This document shows positions 7,277 through 15,740 of a DNA stretch of 64,000 nt, piece by piece. The notes beneath the pieces were generated by a model. It was not told the DNA's origin. It made no database searches and saw only the letters and a list, made by a program, of their open reading frames with translations. The DNA comes from Nocardiopsis terrae (GTDB lineage: Bacteria; Actinomycetota; Actinomycetes; Streptosporangiales; Streptosporangiaceae): contig NZ_BMXJ01000010.1 in NCBI RefSeq assembly GCF_014651695.1, positions 1 through 64,000 on the forward strand, written 5' to 3'. Position 1 is the first letter of the stretch. Each line of letters starts with the position of its first letter. The position numbers and the translations under genes were made by a program.

Positions 7277-9460
7277 TCAGTCTGCCCGCTGTTCGGGGCC
7301 CTCGGCGCCTCCGTCGCCGCCCTTCGGGGCGCCGCCGCCCTGACGCCGCCCCCCGCGGGGGGCCGATCGGCCGCGATCCCCGTCGCCGCGGCGGGCCTCA
7401 GCGTCGTCGTGACGGCCGTAGGCGTCGACGATCTGCCCCACCAGCTTGTGCCGGACCACGTCCTCGCTGGTCAGTCGACAGAAGGCGATGTCGTCGATAT
7501 CACGCAGAATGTTCTCGATGGTCCGCAGGCCGCTGGTCTGCCCGCCCGGCAGGTCCACCTGGGTGACGTCACCGGTGACCACGATCTTGGAGCCGAACCC
7601 GAGCCTGGTCAGGAACATCTTCATCTGCTCCGGCGAGGTGTTCTGCGCCTCGTCCAGGATGATGAAGGAGTCGTTGAGCGTGTTGTGCGTGAGCAGGAAG
7701 TCCTCGGTGACGTAGAGGGAGTCCTCCGCAGCCACCTGGATGCACACGCACTCCTCGTTCCCCGCGGGCTCGACGGAGTCGACGAAGCGCATCGGGCGTC
7801 CGCCTCCGGTCACCTCGTACTTGTCGCGCTTGCGCTGGAGCCGGAAGGGCTGGACGCCCTCTGGCAGACGCAGGTCAAGGACGTACGCGTCCTGGCGGTG
7901 GAAGACTTCGCGCCCCCTGGCCAGACCGGGAGTACGTTCCTTCGCGGGACGGGAACGTTCGTAGACCACGCCGCCGAGCGACTGAGCCAGGAACGTCACC
8001 GCGTCGCGCAACTTCGGGGACGCCGTGCCGTACTGGACCCGGCAGGCGCGTCCCGACTGCGTGACCGGACCGCCGTCGGAGTCGAGCAGTCCCTGAAGCA
8101 GGGCCAGCCGGACCTCGACCGTGTTGTACAGGTAGTCGTCCGGAACGAACTTCGTCCCGGATGTGGCCCCGCACAGGCCCAGGTCACGCATGATCGCCGT
8201 CACCGGGTTGGCGATGGTGATCACGTCGCCGGTCCGGCTCTCCCGGTTGAGCACGTAGTCCGGACCGGACTCGTGCCGAACGCGAATACCCGGCAGCAGT
8301 TCGTCAAGCGCCTCGGCCAGCTCCGGATCCACGGTGGCGAAGCTCGGCGTGGTGGAACCGGTGAGGCAGCCGTCCCCGAGGAGCAGGCCCATCGCGTAGG
8401 CGTCCATGGGCACCTCACGCTCGGGGAAGGCCACCGGCTCGCTGAGCAGTGGGAGCTCGTACTTGGGGTAGTGGGAGCTGCGCAGTCCGCTCTCGACGAT
8501 CTCCTTGGCCGTGAGCACCCGGGGCGGCTTGCCCCGGCGGGCGTCGTCCCTGGTCCGGACGGTCCACAGGTGGTCCTCGGAGCACAGCGTCGAGGCGCCG
8601 TCCTGGGAGGAGAACCGGTAGGTCGCCTTCTCGCCCTGCGGGTAGACCCCGATCACCGGGGTCGGCCTCCCATCGGAGCCCACCACCAGGTCACCGACCG
8701 AGAGCTCGCCGATCGGCCGGAAACCCTCCGGGGTCAGCACCTTGGTGTGCAGCGGTTGGGCTCGCCCACGCATGTACGCCAGGGGCGCGACCTCGATGGT
8801 CCCGGCGGCCATCAGCTTGGGGATGGAGTCCGGGTCGAGCATGTCGTGCAGGGCGTCGTAGAGCGGGCGCAGGTAGGGGTCGATCTTGTCGTAGAGGGTG
8901 CCGGGCAGGAAGCCCAGGCGCTCACCGGCCTCGACCGCGGGGCGGGTGAGGATGATCCGGTTGACCTCCTTGTCCTGGAGCGCCTTGACCGCCTTGGCCA
9001 TCGCCAGATAGGTCTTTCCGGTGCCCGCCGGCCCGATGCCGAAGACCACGGTGCGCTGGTCGATGATGTCGACGTAGCGCTTCTGGTTCAGCGTCTTGGG
9101 GCGGATGGTCTTGCCCCGGTTGGACAGGATGTTGGTGGTCAGCACGTCCGCGGGGCGCTCTTTGCCCGGTGAGCGCAGCATGTGGACCATGCGCTCGATG
9201 GTGTCGGGGGTGACGTGGGCTCCGCTCTTGGCGAGCTCGATCAGCTCCTCCACGAGACGGACCACCACGGCCGTCTCCTCGGGGGTCCCACTGATCGTGA
9301 ACTCGTTGCCGCGGACGTGGATGTCGCTCCTGAAGGACCGCTCCAGCGTCCGGAGGAGCTCGTCCCCCGAGCCCAGCAGGCTGATCATCGTGTGTTCGTC
9401 CGGTACCACGACCTTGACCTGGGTCTCCTGGTCCGGGTGCGTGTGAGTTGACTCGACCAT
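7277..9460 (-). CDS. phoH: PhoH-family ATPase precursor containing an intein
   Basis: P-loop ATPase of the PhoH/YbeZ family, usually next to ybeY and linked with RNA metabolism. The precursor has 727 codons. Residues 1-233 hold the N-terminal domain and Walker A GPAGTGKTY (lysine at about 149) up to YMRGR. Residues 234-593 are an intein. Residues 594-727 resume with TLNDSFIILDEAQ (Walker B) and VVTGDVTQVDLPGG, and end in a basic Gly/Arg-rich tail. The spliced product would be 367 residues, a normal size. The ATG at 9460 has GAGG seven bases upstream; the reading frame is open further upstream but without family similarity. Function depends on splicing because the intein separates Walker A from Walker B. 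Confidence 0.95.
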   Translation of the reverse strand: MVESTHTHPDQETQVKVVVPDEHTMISLLGSGDELLRTLERSFRSDIHVRGNEFTISGTPEETAVVVRLVEELIELAKSGAHVTPDTIERMVHMLRSPGKERPADVLTTNILSNRGKTIRPKTLNQKRYVDIIDQRTVVFGIGPAGTGKTYLAMAKAVKALQDKEVNRIILTRPAVEAGERLGFLPGTLYDKIDPYLRPLYDALHDMLDPDSIPKLMAAGTIEVAPLAYMRGRAQPLHTKVLTPEGFRPIGELSVGDLVVGSDGRPTPVIGVYPQGEKATYRFSSQDGASTLCSEDHLWTVRTRDDARRGKPPRVLTAKEIVESGLRSSHYPKYELPLLSEPVAFPEREVPMDAYAMGLLLGDGCLTGSTTPSFATVDPELAEALDELLPGIRVRHESGPDYVLNRESRTGDVITIANPVTAIMRDLGLCGATSGTKFVPDDYLYNTVEVRLALLQGLLDSDGGPVTQSGRACRVQYGTASPKLRDAVTFLAQSLGGVVYERSRPAKERTPGLARGREVFHRQDAYVLDLRLPEGVQPFRLQRKRDKYEVTGGGRPMRFVDSVEPAGNEECVCIQVAAEDSLYVTEDFLLTHNTLNDSFIILDEAQNTSPEQMKMFLTRLGFGSKIVVTGDVTQVDLPGGQTSGLRTIENILRDIDDIAFCRLTSEDVVRHKLVGQIVDAYGRHDDAEARRGDGDRGRSAPRGGRRQGGGAPKGGDGGAEGPEQRAD
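7682..8761 (-). other. Intein with LAGLIDADG endonuclease inside phoH (class 3 signature)
   Basis: In-frame insertion of 360 residues between YMRGR and TLNDS of PhoH. It begins with Ala rather than Cys or Ser and ends LLTHN followed by extein Thr. Block B reads SEDHLW, with His64 and Trp66 two residues later. Block F reads ECVCIQV, with a Cys (C340, or C338) where Asp is usual. The residue before the terminal His-Asn is Thr358. Ala1 with a Trp-Cys-Thr triad is the definition of class 3 inteins, which start splicing from the block F cysteine. Two LAGLIDADG motifs, YAMGLLLGDG (about 122-131) and LALLQGLLDSDG (about 219-230), both keep their acidic residues, so the homing endonuclease may be active. 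Boundaries are exact from comparison with the conserved PhoH sequence. Confidence 0.9.
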
Positions 9461-9710
9461 GGTGTGGCCTCGCGGCCGCTGTCCCTGCCCTTCGGTCACG
9501 GCCCCGGGGTCGGTTCCCGGGGCTTCTCGCGGACGGGCCCTCGCCGGTGTCGTGCACGGTAACCACAGGTGTGTGGGACAACCGAAGTGGCCGGTGGGGC
9601 CCGTCCCCGAGTCTACCAACGGGGGCCCGGCGGGCTCGATCCGTTATTTCGCGCCCGAAACTCCGCGCCCCTTCCGGGCGCGCCCGCCCGGTCCGGGGCC
9701 CGCGCTCCCC

Positions 9711-10061
9711 CTATCCGGGGGGCCAGTTCAGTCCGCGCCCGCCGAGGACGTGCCCGTGGAGGTGGAACACGGTCTGCCCCGCCCCGGTCCCGGTGTTGAA
9801 GACCAGCCGGTAGCCGGAGTCCACCACGCCCTCGGCCCTGGCGACCTCGTGGGCCTCCCGGACCAGAGCGTCCAGCAGTCCGGTGTCGGCTGCCGCCGCA
9901 GTCGCCGCGTCAGCGTGGTGCTCGCGCGGGATGACCAGGACGTGGGTGGGCGCCTGGGGGTTGATGTCGCGGAAGGCGACCGTGCGCTCCCCCTCTCGGA
10001 CGATCTCCGCGGGCACCTCCCCCTTGACGATCTTGCAGAAAAGGCAGTCGGGATCGACCAT
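9711..10061 (-). CDS. Histidine triad (HIT) nucleotide-binding protein
   Basis: A 116-residue HINT-type purine nucleoside phosphoramidase-like protein. The catalytic triad motif is H100-x-H102-x-H104 (HLHGHVLGG), and the N-terminal CxxC of DCLFCKIVKGE is typical of the group. The ATG at 10061 has GGAAGG six bases upstream. It lies between phoH and rsmE as in other actinobacteria. It is 250 bp from phoH, and a promoter for phoH could lie in that gap. Confidence 0.93.
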   Translation of the reverse strand: MVDPDCLFCKIVKGEVPAEIVREGERTVAFRDINPQAPTHVLVIPREHHADAATAAAADTGLLDALVREAHEVARAEGVVDSGYRLVFNTGTGAGQTVFHLHGHVLGGRGLNWPPG

Positions 10062-10198
10062 CGCTCACCTTCCGTCGCACGGGCCGCGACCCTGGCGGCA
10101 CCGCTTCTCGGGCTTGTCCGGGACCATGATGCCGCAGGTGGTCGACGGGCGAGGAGATGAAGCCTCAACCTTTCCGCAACCGTTCTGATCCACGTTCC

Positions 10199-10229
10199 CT
10201 GACGACCGAGAGTTCCGACACGGTAGGGT
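10199..10229 (+). promoter_or_regulatory. Possible promoter of the sigma factor operon
   Basis: CTGACG (10199-10204) and TAGGGT (10224-10229) are separated by 19 bases, about 100 bp upstream of the sigma factor start. The -10 fits actinobacterial promoters; the -35 and spacing are only fair. Confidence 0.25.
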
Positions 10230-10326
10230 TTGCGTCTGTGCGCGCCAGATTTTCGGCGCCGTCCGCCGTGTGGCCGTGTCCGGCGTGTTCGGATCCAAAC
10301 GCACGTCTAGTTGGAAAAGAAGAGGT

Positions 10327-10917
10327 ATGCCCTTTCGTAAACCCCGCGACAAGGGTGTGCGTCGAACTGATGTGACCACAGAAACCTTGGTGGCTGGTGC
10401 CACCACGGCGCCGCTCTCGGTCGAGTGGGACGCTGACCACGCGGTGACGGAGCTCTACCGGGAGCACTACCGTCCACTTGTTCGGCTTGCCGCCCTACTG
10501 GTCCGGGACCACGCGACCGCCGAGGAAGTCGTCCAGGACGCCTTTGTGGCCATGCACGGCGCCTGGCGTCGCCTCCGGGACCCGAACAAAGCCCTCTCCT
10601 ACCTCCGGCAGGCCGTGGTGAACAAGGCCAGGTCGGTACTGCGCCACAGGGCGGTCGTGGAGAAGCACGCCCCCAAGGCCCTGCCCGACGCGCCCAGCGC
10701 CGAGCACGGGGCCATGAACCTTCTGGAACGCGAGGCCGTCATCGCGGCCCTGCGTAAGCTACCCACCCGTCAGCGAGAGGCAATCGTGCTCCGGTACTAC
10801 GGTGACCTGTCCGAGGCACAGATCGCGGACGCCATGGGCATCAGCCGAGGCGCGGTCAAAAGCCACACGTCACGCGGCATCTCCGCCCTCCGCTCTGTAC
10901 TGGAGCAGACGTCATGA
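10327..10917 (+). CDS. SigE-family (ECF-like) RNA polymerase sigma factor
   Basis: A 196-residue sigma-70-type regulator with only regions 2 and 4. Region 2 covers about residues 40-105 (LYREHYRPLVRLAALLV through AWRRLRDPNKALSYLRQAVVNKARS). Region 4 covers about 130-190 (LPTRQREAIVLRYYGDLSE, then the helix-turn-helix IADAMGISRGAVKSHTSRGISAL). The ATG at 10327 follows a purine-rich GGAAAAGAAGAGG. It overlaps the next gene by 4 bp (ATGA), and that gene encodes a single-pass membrane protein, the usual arrangement of a sigma factor with its membrane partner. Expected to direct a small envelope- or stress-related regulon; targets cannot be read from this window. Confidence 0.93.
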   Translation: MPFRKPRDKGVRRTDVTTETLVAGATTAPLSVEWDADHAVTELYREHYRPLVRLAALLVRDHATAEEVVQDAFVAMHGAWRRLRDPNKALSYLRQAVVNKARSVLRHRAVVEKHAPKALPDAPSAEHGAMNLLEREAVIAALRKLPTRQREAIVLRYYGDLSEAQIADAMGISRGAVKSHTSRGISALRSVLEQTS

Positions 10918-11636
10918 GCAGCCCCAACGACCGGAACGAGACGGAGTTCGAGGACCAGCTCCGTCAGATACTCAGAGCCGAGGCCGACGAGGTCGCACCC
11001 TCCGGTGAGGGTCTCCACCTCATTCGCGAACGAACCGAGCGCCAACGCGGCGCGGCCTGGTTCAGGCTGCCGTGGCTCCGTCCCGCGGCGGCGGTGGCGG
11101 CGGCGACTCTGATCGCCGCCTCGGTGGTCATCGCGAACCCCCAGGTACGCGACCAGGTCCTGGAGATCGTCCCGGCCGGCGCAGACCGCGCGGGAACCCC
11201 GCCGGAGCCCAGCCAGGAGGACGCCGGCAGCACCACGCCCCCCACCCCGACGACGGACTCCGCCAGCGGTACCAGCAAGCCGGAGAAGGAGCCCGGGCAG
11301 CCCGCCGAGAACTCCCCGAGCCCCGAGGACGAGGCTTCGGCCGAGGAGGAGGGCCAGGAGTCGACTTCCTCCTGCCCGCCCGAGGACGAGGTCGCCCCGA
11401 CCGCCACCGACAGCGAGAGCGGGGACGAGCGGGACGGGAAGCAGACCGAGGACGCGGACTGCGATCCCACCGGGGAGCCGACCGAGGAACCCACCGAGAC
11501 TCCTGAGGAGCCCGACGAGGGCGAGGAGGACCCCGGCAGCGGTGAGGAGGAGCCCGACAGCGGCTCCGGCAGCGGCAACGGCGGGGGATCCAACGACAGC
11601 GGTGAGTCGGAGGAGAGCAGCGTCAGCTCCGACTGA
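10914..11636 (+). CDS. Single-pass membrane protein, putative anti-sigma factor
   Basis: A 240-residue protein coupled to the sigma factor by an ATGA overlap. Residues 1-50 are charged and cytoplasmic, residues 54-75 form one transmembrane helix (PAAAVAAATLIAASVVIA), and about 160 residues outside the cell are extremely rich in Glu, Asp, Ser, Pro and Gly. Two cysteines lie in the outer tail. The zinc-binding HxxxCxxC of ZAS anti-sigma factors is missing, so sigma binding would use another mode. The role as anti-sigma factor is inferred from position and topology alone. The acidic, disordered tail may span the wall or sense cations. Confidence 0.7.
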   Translation: MSSPNDRNETEFEDQLRQILRAEADEVAPSGEGLHLIRERTERQRGAAWFRLPWLRPAAAVAAATLIAASVVIANPQVRDQVLEIVPAGADRAGTPPEPSQEDAGSTTPPTPTTDSASGTSKPEKEPGQPAENSPSPEDEASAEEEGQESTSSCPPEDEVAPTATDSESGDERDGKQTEDADCDPTGEPTEEPTETPEEPDEGEEDPGSGEEEPDSGSGSGNGGGSNDSGESEESSVSSD

Positions 11637-11693
11637 CCCGCGTCGCCCCGGCGCCGGTCGGCCCTGACCCGGTCCGCCGAGGCGACACGGAAC

Positions 11694-11740
11694 GACGTCG
11701 AAGAGCCCGCGGGAGAGTATCCCGCGGGCTCTTCGACGTC
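11694..11740. terminator. Bidirectional terminator between sigma operon and rsmE
   Basis: Perfect 21-base arms around the 5-base loop GAGTA, lying between convergent genes. It is the longest perfect hairpin seen in the window. Confidence 0.85.
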
Positions 11741-11815
11741 AGGGTGAAACTCGTTACCGGTCCTGGAGCGGTAACCGGTACCGGGGTGCCGGGCCCGGAA
11801 CGGCCGGATCCCGAC

Positions 11816-12559
11816 TCACCAGCGTCCGGTCCTCGCCTGGAGCACCGACAGGGCGGCCACCCCGGCGGTGGAGGTGCGCAGAACCGACGGCCCCAGCAGG
11901 GACCGGACCGCCCCGGCCTCGTCGAAGGCGGCCAGTTCGGCGTCGGAGATTCCGCCCTCGGGACCGACGACCAGGACGATCCCCGCCCCGTCGGCAGCCT
12001 CCGGGAGGGGCAGATCGGACAGGCGCCGAGCGCCCTCCTCGTGCAGGACCACCGCCAGGTCGGCCCCGGCGAGCAGTGCGGCCACACCCTTGCGGTCCGC
12101 CGGTTCGGCGACCTCGGGCATCCGCGCGCGGCGGGCCTGTTTGGCCGCCTCCCGGGCGCTCGCCCGCCACTTGGCCAGGGCCTTGGCCCCCCGTTCGCCC
12201 CTCCACTGGGTGACACAGCGCTCGGCCGCCCAGGGGACGACGGCGTCGACCCCGGCCTCGGTCATCATCTCGACCGCGAGTTCACCCCTGTCCCGCTTGG
12301 GCAGGGCCTGCACCACGGTGAGCCGCGGCCGCGGCTCGGGGTCGCTGCGGCGCTGGACGACACGGCACACGAGGGTGTCCCTGCCGACGACCTCGGCCAC
12401 CTCGCAGCGCACCCGCAGGCCGAGACCGTCGGACAGGTCGACGGTCTCGCCCGCCTGGATGCGCCGGACCGCCACGGCGTGACGGCCCTCGGGGCCCGCC
12501 AACCGGATCCGGTCACCCGCCAGGGCCGCGGTGTCGGCCAGGAAGACCGGCGGGGTCAC
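11816..12559 (-). CDS. rsmE: 16S rRNA (uracil-1498-N3) methyltransferase RsmE
   Basis: SPOUT-class methyltransferase that modifies U1498 of 16S rRNA using S-adenosylmethionine. The 247-residue protein has an N-terminal PUA-like domain (GPEGRHAVAVRRIQAGETVDL) and a knotted SPOUT domain with VVQALPKRDRGELAVEMMTEAGVD and the cofactor-binding LVVGPEGGISDAEL, then LLGPSVLRTSTAGVAALSVLQ. The start overlaps the dnaJ stop by 4 bp. Typical length, with no oddities. Confidence 0.95.
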   Translation of the reverse strand: MTPPVFLADTAALAGDRIRLAGPEGRHAVAVRRIQAGETVDLSDGLGLRVRCEVAEVVGRDTLVCRVVQRRSDPEPRPRLTVVQALPKRDRGELAVEMMTEAGVDAVVPWAAERCVTQWRGERGAKALAKWRASAREAAKQARRARMPEVAEPADRKGVAALLAGADLAVVLHEEGARRLSDLPLPEAADGAGIVLVVGPEGGISDAELAAFDEAGAVRSLLGPSVLRTSTAGVAALSVLQARTGRW

Positions 12560-13704
12560 TTGGCTCCGAAGGCATCACGGATCTTGGAGAAGAAACCGCC
12601 GTGCCCGGGGCTGAACCGGCCCGGGTTCTGGTCCTCTCCGCGCAACTCCGCGAACTTGCGCAGCAGGGCCTCCTGCTCCTCGTCCAGCCTGCTCGGGGTC
12701 TCCACGTCCACACGGATGCGCAGGTCGCCCCGGCCGCCGCCGTCGAGGTGGGTGACGCCCTTGCCCGGCAGCGTGATGACGTGGCCCGAGTTGGTACCCG
12801 GACGCAGGTCGATGTTCTCGGTGCCGTCAAGGGTGTCGAAGGAGAAGGAGGCGCCGAGCGCCGCCGCCGTCATCGGCACGGTGATGGTGCAGTGCAGGTC
12901 GTCGCCGCGGCGCTCGAAGGTCGGGTGGGCCTTCTGTACGACTTCGAGAATGATGTCGCCGCGCGGTCCGCCGTTGGGGCCGACCTCGCCCTCTCCCGCG
13001 AGCTGGATGCGGGTGCCGTCGTCGACCCCGGCGGGGATCTTGACGGTGCGGGTGACCTTCTCGCGCACCCGGCCCTCGCCCGCGCAGTCACCGCAGGGGT
13101 TGGTGATGACCGAGCCCTGGCCCGAGCACTGCGGGCAGGGGCGCGAGGTCATGACCTGCCCCAGGAAGGAACGCGTGACCTGGGACACCTCGCCCTGGCC
13201 GTGGCACATCTCGCAGGTGGTCCGGTGCGAACCGGCCGCCGTGCCCTCACCCTGGCAGGTCTCGCACAGGATGGCGGTCGGGAAGGTGATCTCCTTGCTG
13301 ACGCCGAAGGCGGTCTCGACGAGGTCGAGTTCGATGCGGATCTTGATGCTGCGTCCGCGCCGAACCCTCTCCCGGGGCCCCCGGCCGCCGGGCTGACCAC
13401 CGCCGAAGAAGGCGTTCATGATGTCGTCGAAGGCGAATCCGCCCGCGCCGCCGAACCCTCCGGCGCCGCCGCCTCCTCCGCCACCGGGGGCGAAGGGGTC
13501 GTGACCCATGTCGAACATCCGACGCTTGCTCTCGTCGGAGAGGACCTCGTAGGCCTGGGTCACCTCCTTGAAGCGATCCTGGGTGGCGGGGTCCGGGTTG
13601 ATGTCCGGGTGGAGCTCGCGCGCGAGCCGCCGGTACGCCTTTTTGATCTCGTCCTTGGACGCGTCGCGACGCACCCCGAGAACCTGGTAATAGTCTCTGG
13701 CCAC
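12556..13704 (-). CDS. dnaJ: Chaperone protein DnaJ (DnaJ2-type)
   Basis: Hsp40 co-chaperone that stimulates DnaK. The 382-residue protein contains the J-domain with the HPD motif (ARELHPDINPD, about residues 30-36), a Gly/Phe-rich linker with a run of glycines (GGGGGGGAGGFGGAGGF), four zinc-finger repeats (CETCQGEG, CEMCHGQG, CPQCSGQG, CGDCAGEG) and the C-terminal substrate domain. The GTG start at 13704 is chosen because ARDYYQVLGV begins the J-domain. It lies 4 bp after hrcA in the same transcript, so it is heat-regulated through HrcA. Confidence 0.96.
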   Translation of the reverse strand: MARDYYQVLGVRRDASKDEIKKAYRRLARELHPDINPDPATQDRFKEVTQAYEVLSDESKRRMFDMGHDPFAPGGGGGGGAGGFGGAGGFAFDDIMNAFFGGGQPGGRGPRERVRRGRSIKIRIELDLVETAFGVSKEITFPTAILCETCQGEGTAAGSHRTTCEMCHGQGEVSQVTRSFLGQVMTSRPCPQCSGQGSVITNPCGDCAGEGRVREKVTRTVKIPAGVDDGTRIQLAGEGEVGPNGGPRGDIILEVVQKAHPTFERRGDDLHCTITVPMTAAALGASFSFDTLDGTENIDLRPGTNSGHVITLPGKGVTHLDGGGRGDLRIRVDVETPSRLDEEQEALLRKFAELRGEDQNPGRFSPGHGGFFSKIRDAFGAK

Positions 13705-13708
13705 TGAG

Positions 13709-14722
13709 TTACTGTCCTGCCAAAATCTGTCCGACATACCGAGCCACCGCACGGACGGCGCCCATTGTCCCTGGGTAGTCCATACGGGTGGGTCCCACCA
13801 CACCGATCTTGGCCAGCGACTGGTTTCCCACACCGTAGTCGGCCGACACGATGGAGGTGGACCGAAGACCCTCGTGGAAGTTCTCCGCGCCGATGCGCAC
13901 GGTGAGCATAGAGGGATCCTTCGCCTCACCCAGCAAACGGATGAGGACCATGTTCTCTTCCAGTGCTTCGAGCACGTCACGCAGGCTGGCCGCGAAGTCG
14001 ACGGCCGCGAGGTTGGCGGTGCCCGCCAGGACGATCTTCTCCTCGCGGCGTTCGACGAGGCTCTCCAGCAGGACCGACAGGACCGCGACCGCGACCGGGC
14101 GGTCCTCCGGGGCCACCTGCGCGGGCAGGTCCTCAACCGCGTCCGGTACGTCGCCGAGGTGCTTTCCGGCGATGGCGCGGTTGAGCATGGCGCGCAGGTC
14201 GTCGACGACGCTCTCGCTGGCCGATCCCAGCCCGTCGATGACGCGCTGTTCGACCCGTCCGGTGTTGGTGATGACGACCATCATGATGCGCTGGCCGCCG
14301 AGCGGTACGAGTTCCACGTGCTGAACCGAGGACCGGGTCAGCGACGGGTACTGGACGATCGCCACCTGCCGGGTGAGCTGCGCGAGCAGCCGCACCGTGC
14401 GGGCGACGATCTCATCGAGGTCCACGGCACCGCCGAGGAAGGACTCGATGGCTCGCCGTTCGGCCGCCGAGAGCGGTTTGACCGAGGAGAGCCGGTCGAC
14501 GAAGAGCCGGTACCCCTTGTCCGTGGGCACCCGCCCCGCGCTGGTGTGCGGCTGGGCGATGTACCCGTCCTCCTCCAGGGCGACCATGTCGTTGCGGATG
14601 GTCGCCGGGGAGACCCCGAGGGGGTGCCGGTCCGCCAGCGCACGGGAACCCACCGGTTCGTTGGTGTTGACGAAGTCCTCTACGACGGCACGCAGGACCG
14701 CGAGCTTGCGCTCGTCCAGCAA
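13709..14722 (-). CDS. hrcA: Heat-inducible transcription repressor HrcA
   Basis: Represses class I heat-shock genes by binding CIRCE. The protein has 337 residues from the TTG at 14722, which has a perfect AGGAGG seven bases upstream and gives the usual family N-terminus MLDERKLAVLRAVVEDF; the GTG at 14740 would lie inside the operator. The winged helix reads PVGSRALADRHPLGVSPATIRNDM, followed by HTSAGRVPTDKGYR and the dimerisation/GAF-like region. It leads the hrcA-dnaJ-rsmE operon. Confidence 0.96.
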   Translation of the reverse strand: MLDERKLAVLRAVVEDFVNTNEPVGSRALADRHPLGVSPATIRNDMVALEEDGYIAQPHTSAGRVPTDKGYRLFVDRLSSVKPLSAAERRAIESFLGGAVDLDEIVARTVRLLAQLTRQVAIVQYPSLTRSSVQHVELVPLGGQRIMMVVITNTGRVEQRVIDGLGSASESVVDDLRAMLNRAIAGKHLGDVPDAVEDLPAQVAPEDRPVAVAVLSVLLESLVERREEKIVLAGTANLAAVDFAASLRDVLEALEENMVLIRLLGEAKDPSMLTVRIGAENFHEGLRSTSIVSADYGVGNQSLAKIGVVGPTRMDYPGTMGAVRAVARYVGQILAGQ

Positions 14723-14733
14723 CTCGCCACCTC

Positions 14734-14760
14734 CTGGCACTCCAAGGTCTTTAGTGCTAA
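14734..14760 (-). promoter_or_regulatory. CIRCE operator of hrcA-dnaJ (one arm degenerate)
   Basis: On the minus strand the sequence is TTAGCACTA, nine bases, then GAGTGCCAG. The CIRCE consensus is TTAGCACTC-N9-GAGTGCTAA, so the upstream arm matches 8 of 9 and the downstream arm 6 of 9. It ends just before the ribosome binding site of hrcA, the normal position for HrcA autoregulation. Confidence 0.85.
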
Positions 14761-14900
14761 TTCTATGCCCGACCGCAAACCCGTACTGCTACCCGTCGGT
14801 AGTAACGCGCCGGGGGCCGGTTCCTCTTCCCTGACGGGGCGGCGACGTGCGCCACCCGTTCACGGGGGTTCGCACCCCTCCGCCAGTAGACTGCACCACC

Positions 14901-15740
14901 GTGGCTACCAAGGGAAGCGGCCGCTACGGCCGCGACGTTCTGGCGGGAGACTGGCGACGGCCGAGGAAGGGCGCGGTACGCGAGATACCCCTCAGCCGCG
15001 ACCTCGTCGTGGAGGACGCCGACGAGAGTTTCTGCGGGGCCGTGGTGTCCTGGGACAAGGCCGCGGTGACCCTGGAGGACCGGGGCGGCCGCCGCCGCGT
15101 GTTCGACCTGGGCCCGGCCGCCTTCCTGGTGGACGGGGAGCCGGTGACGCTGGTGCGCCCGGCCGCCGCGCCCGGGGGCCCGCTGCGCAGCGCCTCCGGC
15201 TCGATCGCGGTGACCGGTGCGCGGGCGCGCACGGCCCGGGAGAGCCGGATCTACGTGGAGGGCGCGCACGACGCCGAACTGGTCGAGAAGGTCTGGGGCC
15301 ACGATCTGCGTGTGGAGGGTGTGGCGGTCGAGTTCCTGGAGGGGGTCGACGACCTTCCCGCGGTGGTGGCGGAGTTCTCCCCGGGTCCGGGGCGCCGGCT
15401 GGGGGTCCTGGTGGACCACCTGGTGCCGGGTTCCAAGGAGAGCCGGATCGCGGACCGGGTCCGGGGCGGGGACGTGCTCGTGGTCGGGCACCCCTTCGTG
15501 GACGTGTGGCAGGCGGTGCGTCCGAGTGCGGTGGGGATCACGGCGTGGCCCGAGGTACCGCGCGGCCTCCCCTGGAAGGAGGGGGTCGTGGACGCCCTCG
15601 GTTGGCGGATGGAGACGGGAGAGGCCTGGCGCCGGATCCTGGGTTCGGTCCGCGGCTACGGAGACCTCGAACCGTCGTTGCTGGGGCGCGTCGAGGAGCT
15701 CATCGACTTCGTCACGGGCCCCCACCCTCCGCAACACTAG
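14901..15740 (+). CDS. DUF3097 family protein with Toprim-like core
   Basis: A conserved actinobacterial protein of about 279 residues, GTG start at 14901 (MATKGSGRYGRDVL); an ATG at 14847 in frame is less likely. The middle part carries IYVEGAHDAELVEKVWG, EFLEGVDDLP and VLVDHLVPGSKESRIADRV. The EG-HD-EL pattern with a later DH resembles the Toprim nucleotide-transfer and hydrolysis fold, seen also in small nucleases. No function is established. It is divergent from hrcA across the CIRCE region, so its promoter may be close to the heat-shock operator. Confidence 0.8.
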   Translation: MATKGSGRYGRDVLAGDWRRPRKGAVREIPLSRDLVVEDADESFCGAVVSWDKAAVTLEDRGGRRRVFDLGPAAFLVDGEPVTLVRPAAAPGGPLRSASGSIAVTGARARTARESRIYVEGAHDAELVEKVWGHDLRVEGVAVEFLEGVDDLPAVVAEFSPGPGRRLGVLVDHLVPGSKESRIADRVRGGDVLVVGHPFVDVWQAVRPSAVGITAWPEVPRGLPWKEGVVDALGWRMETGEAWRRILGSVRGYGDLEPSLLGRVEELIDFVTGPHPPQH

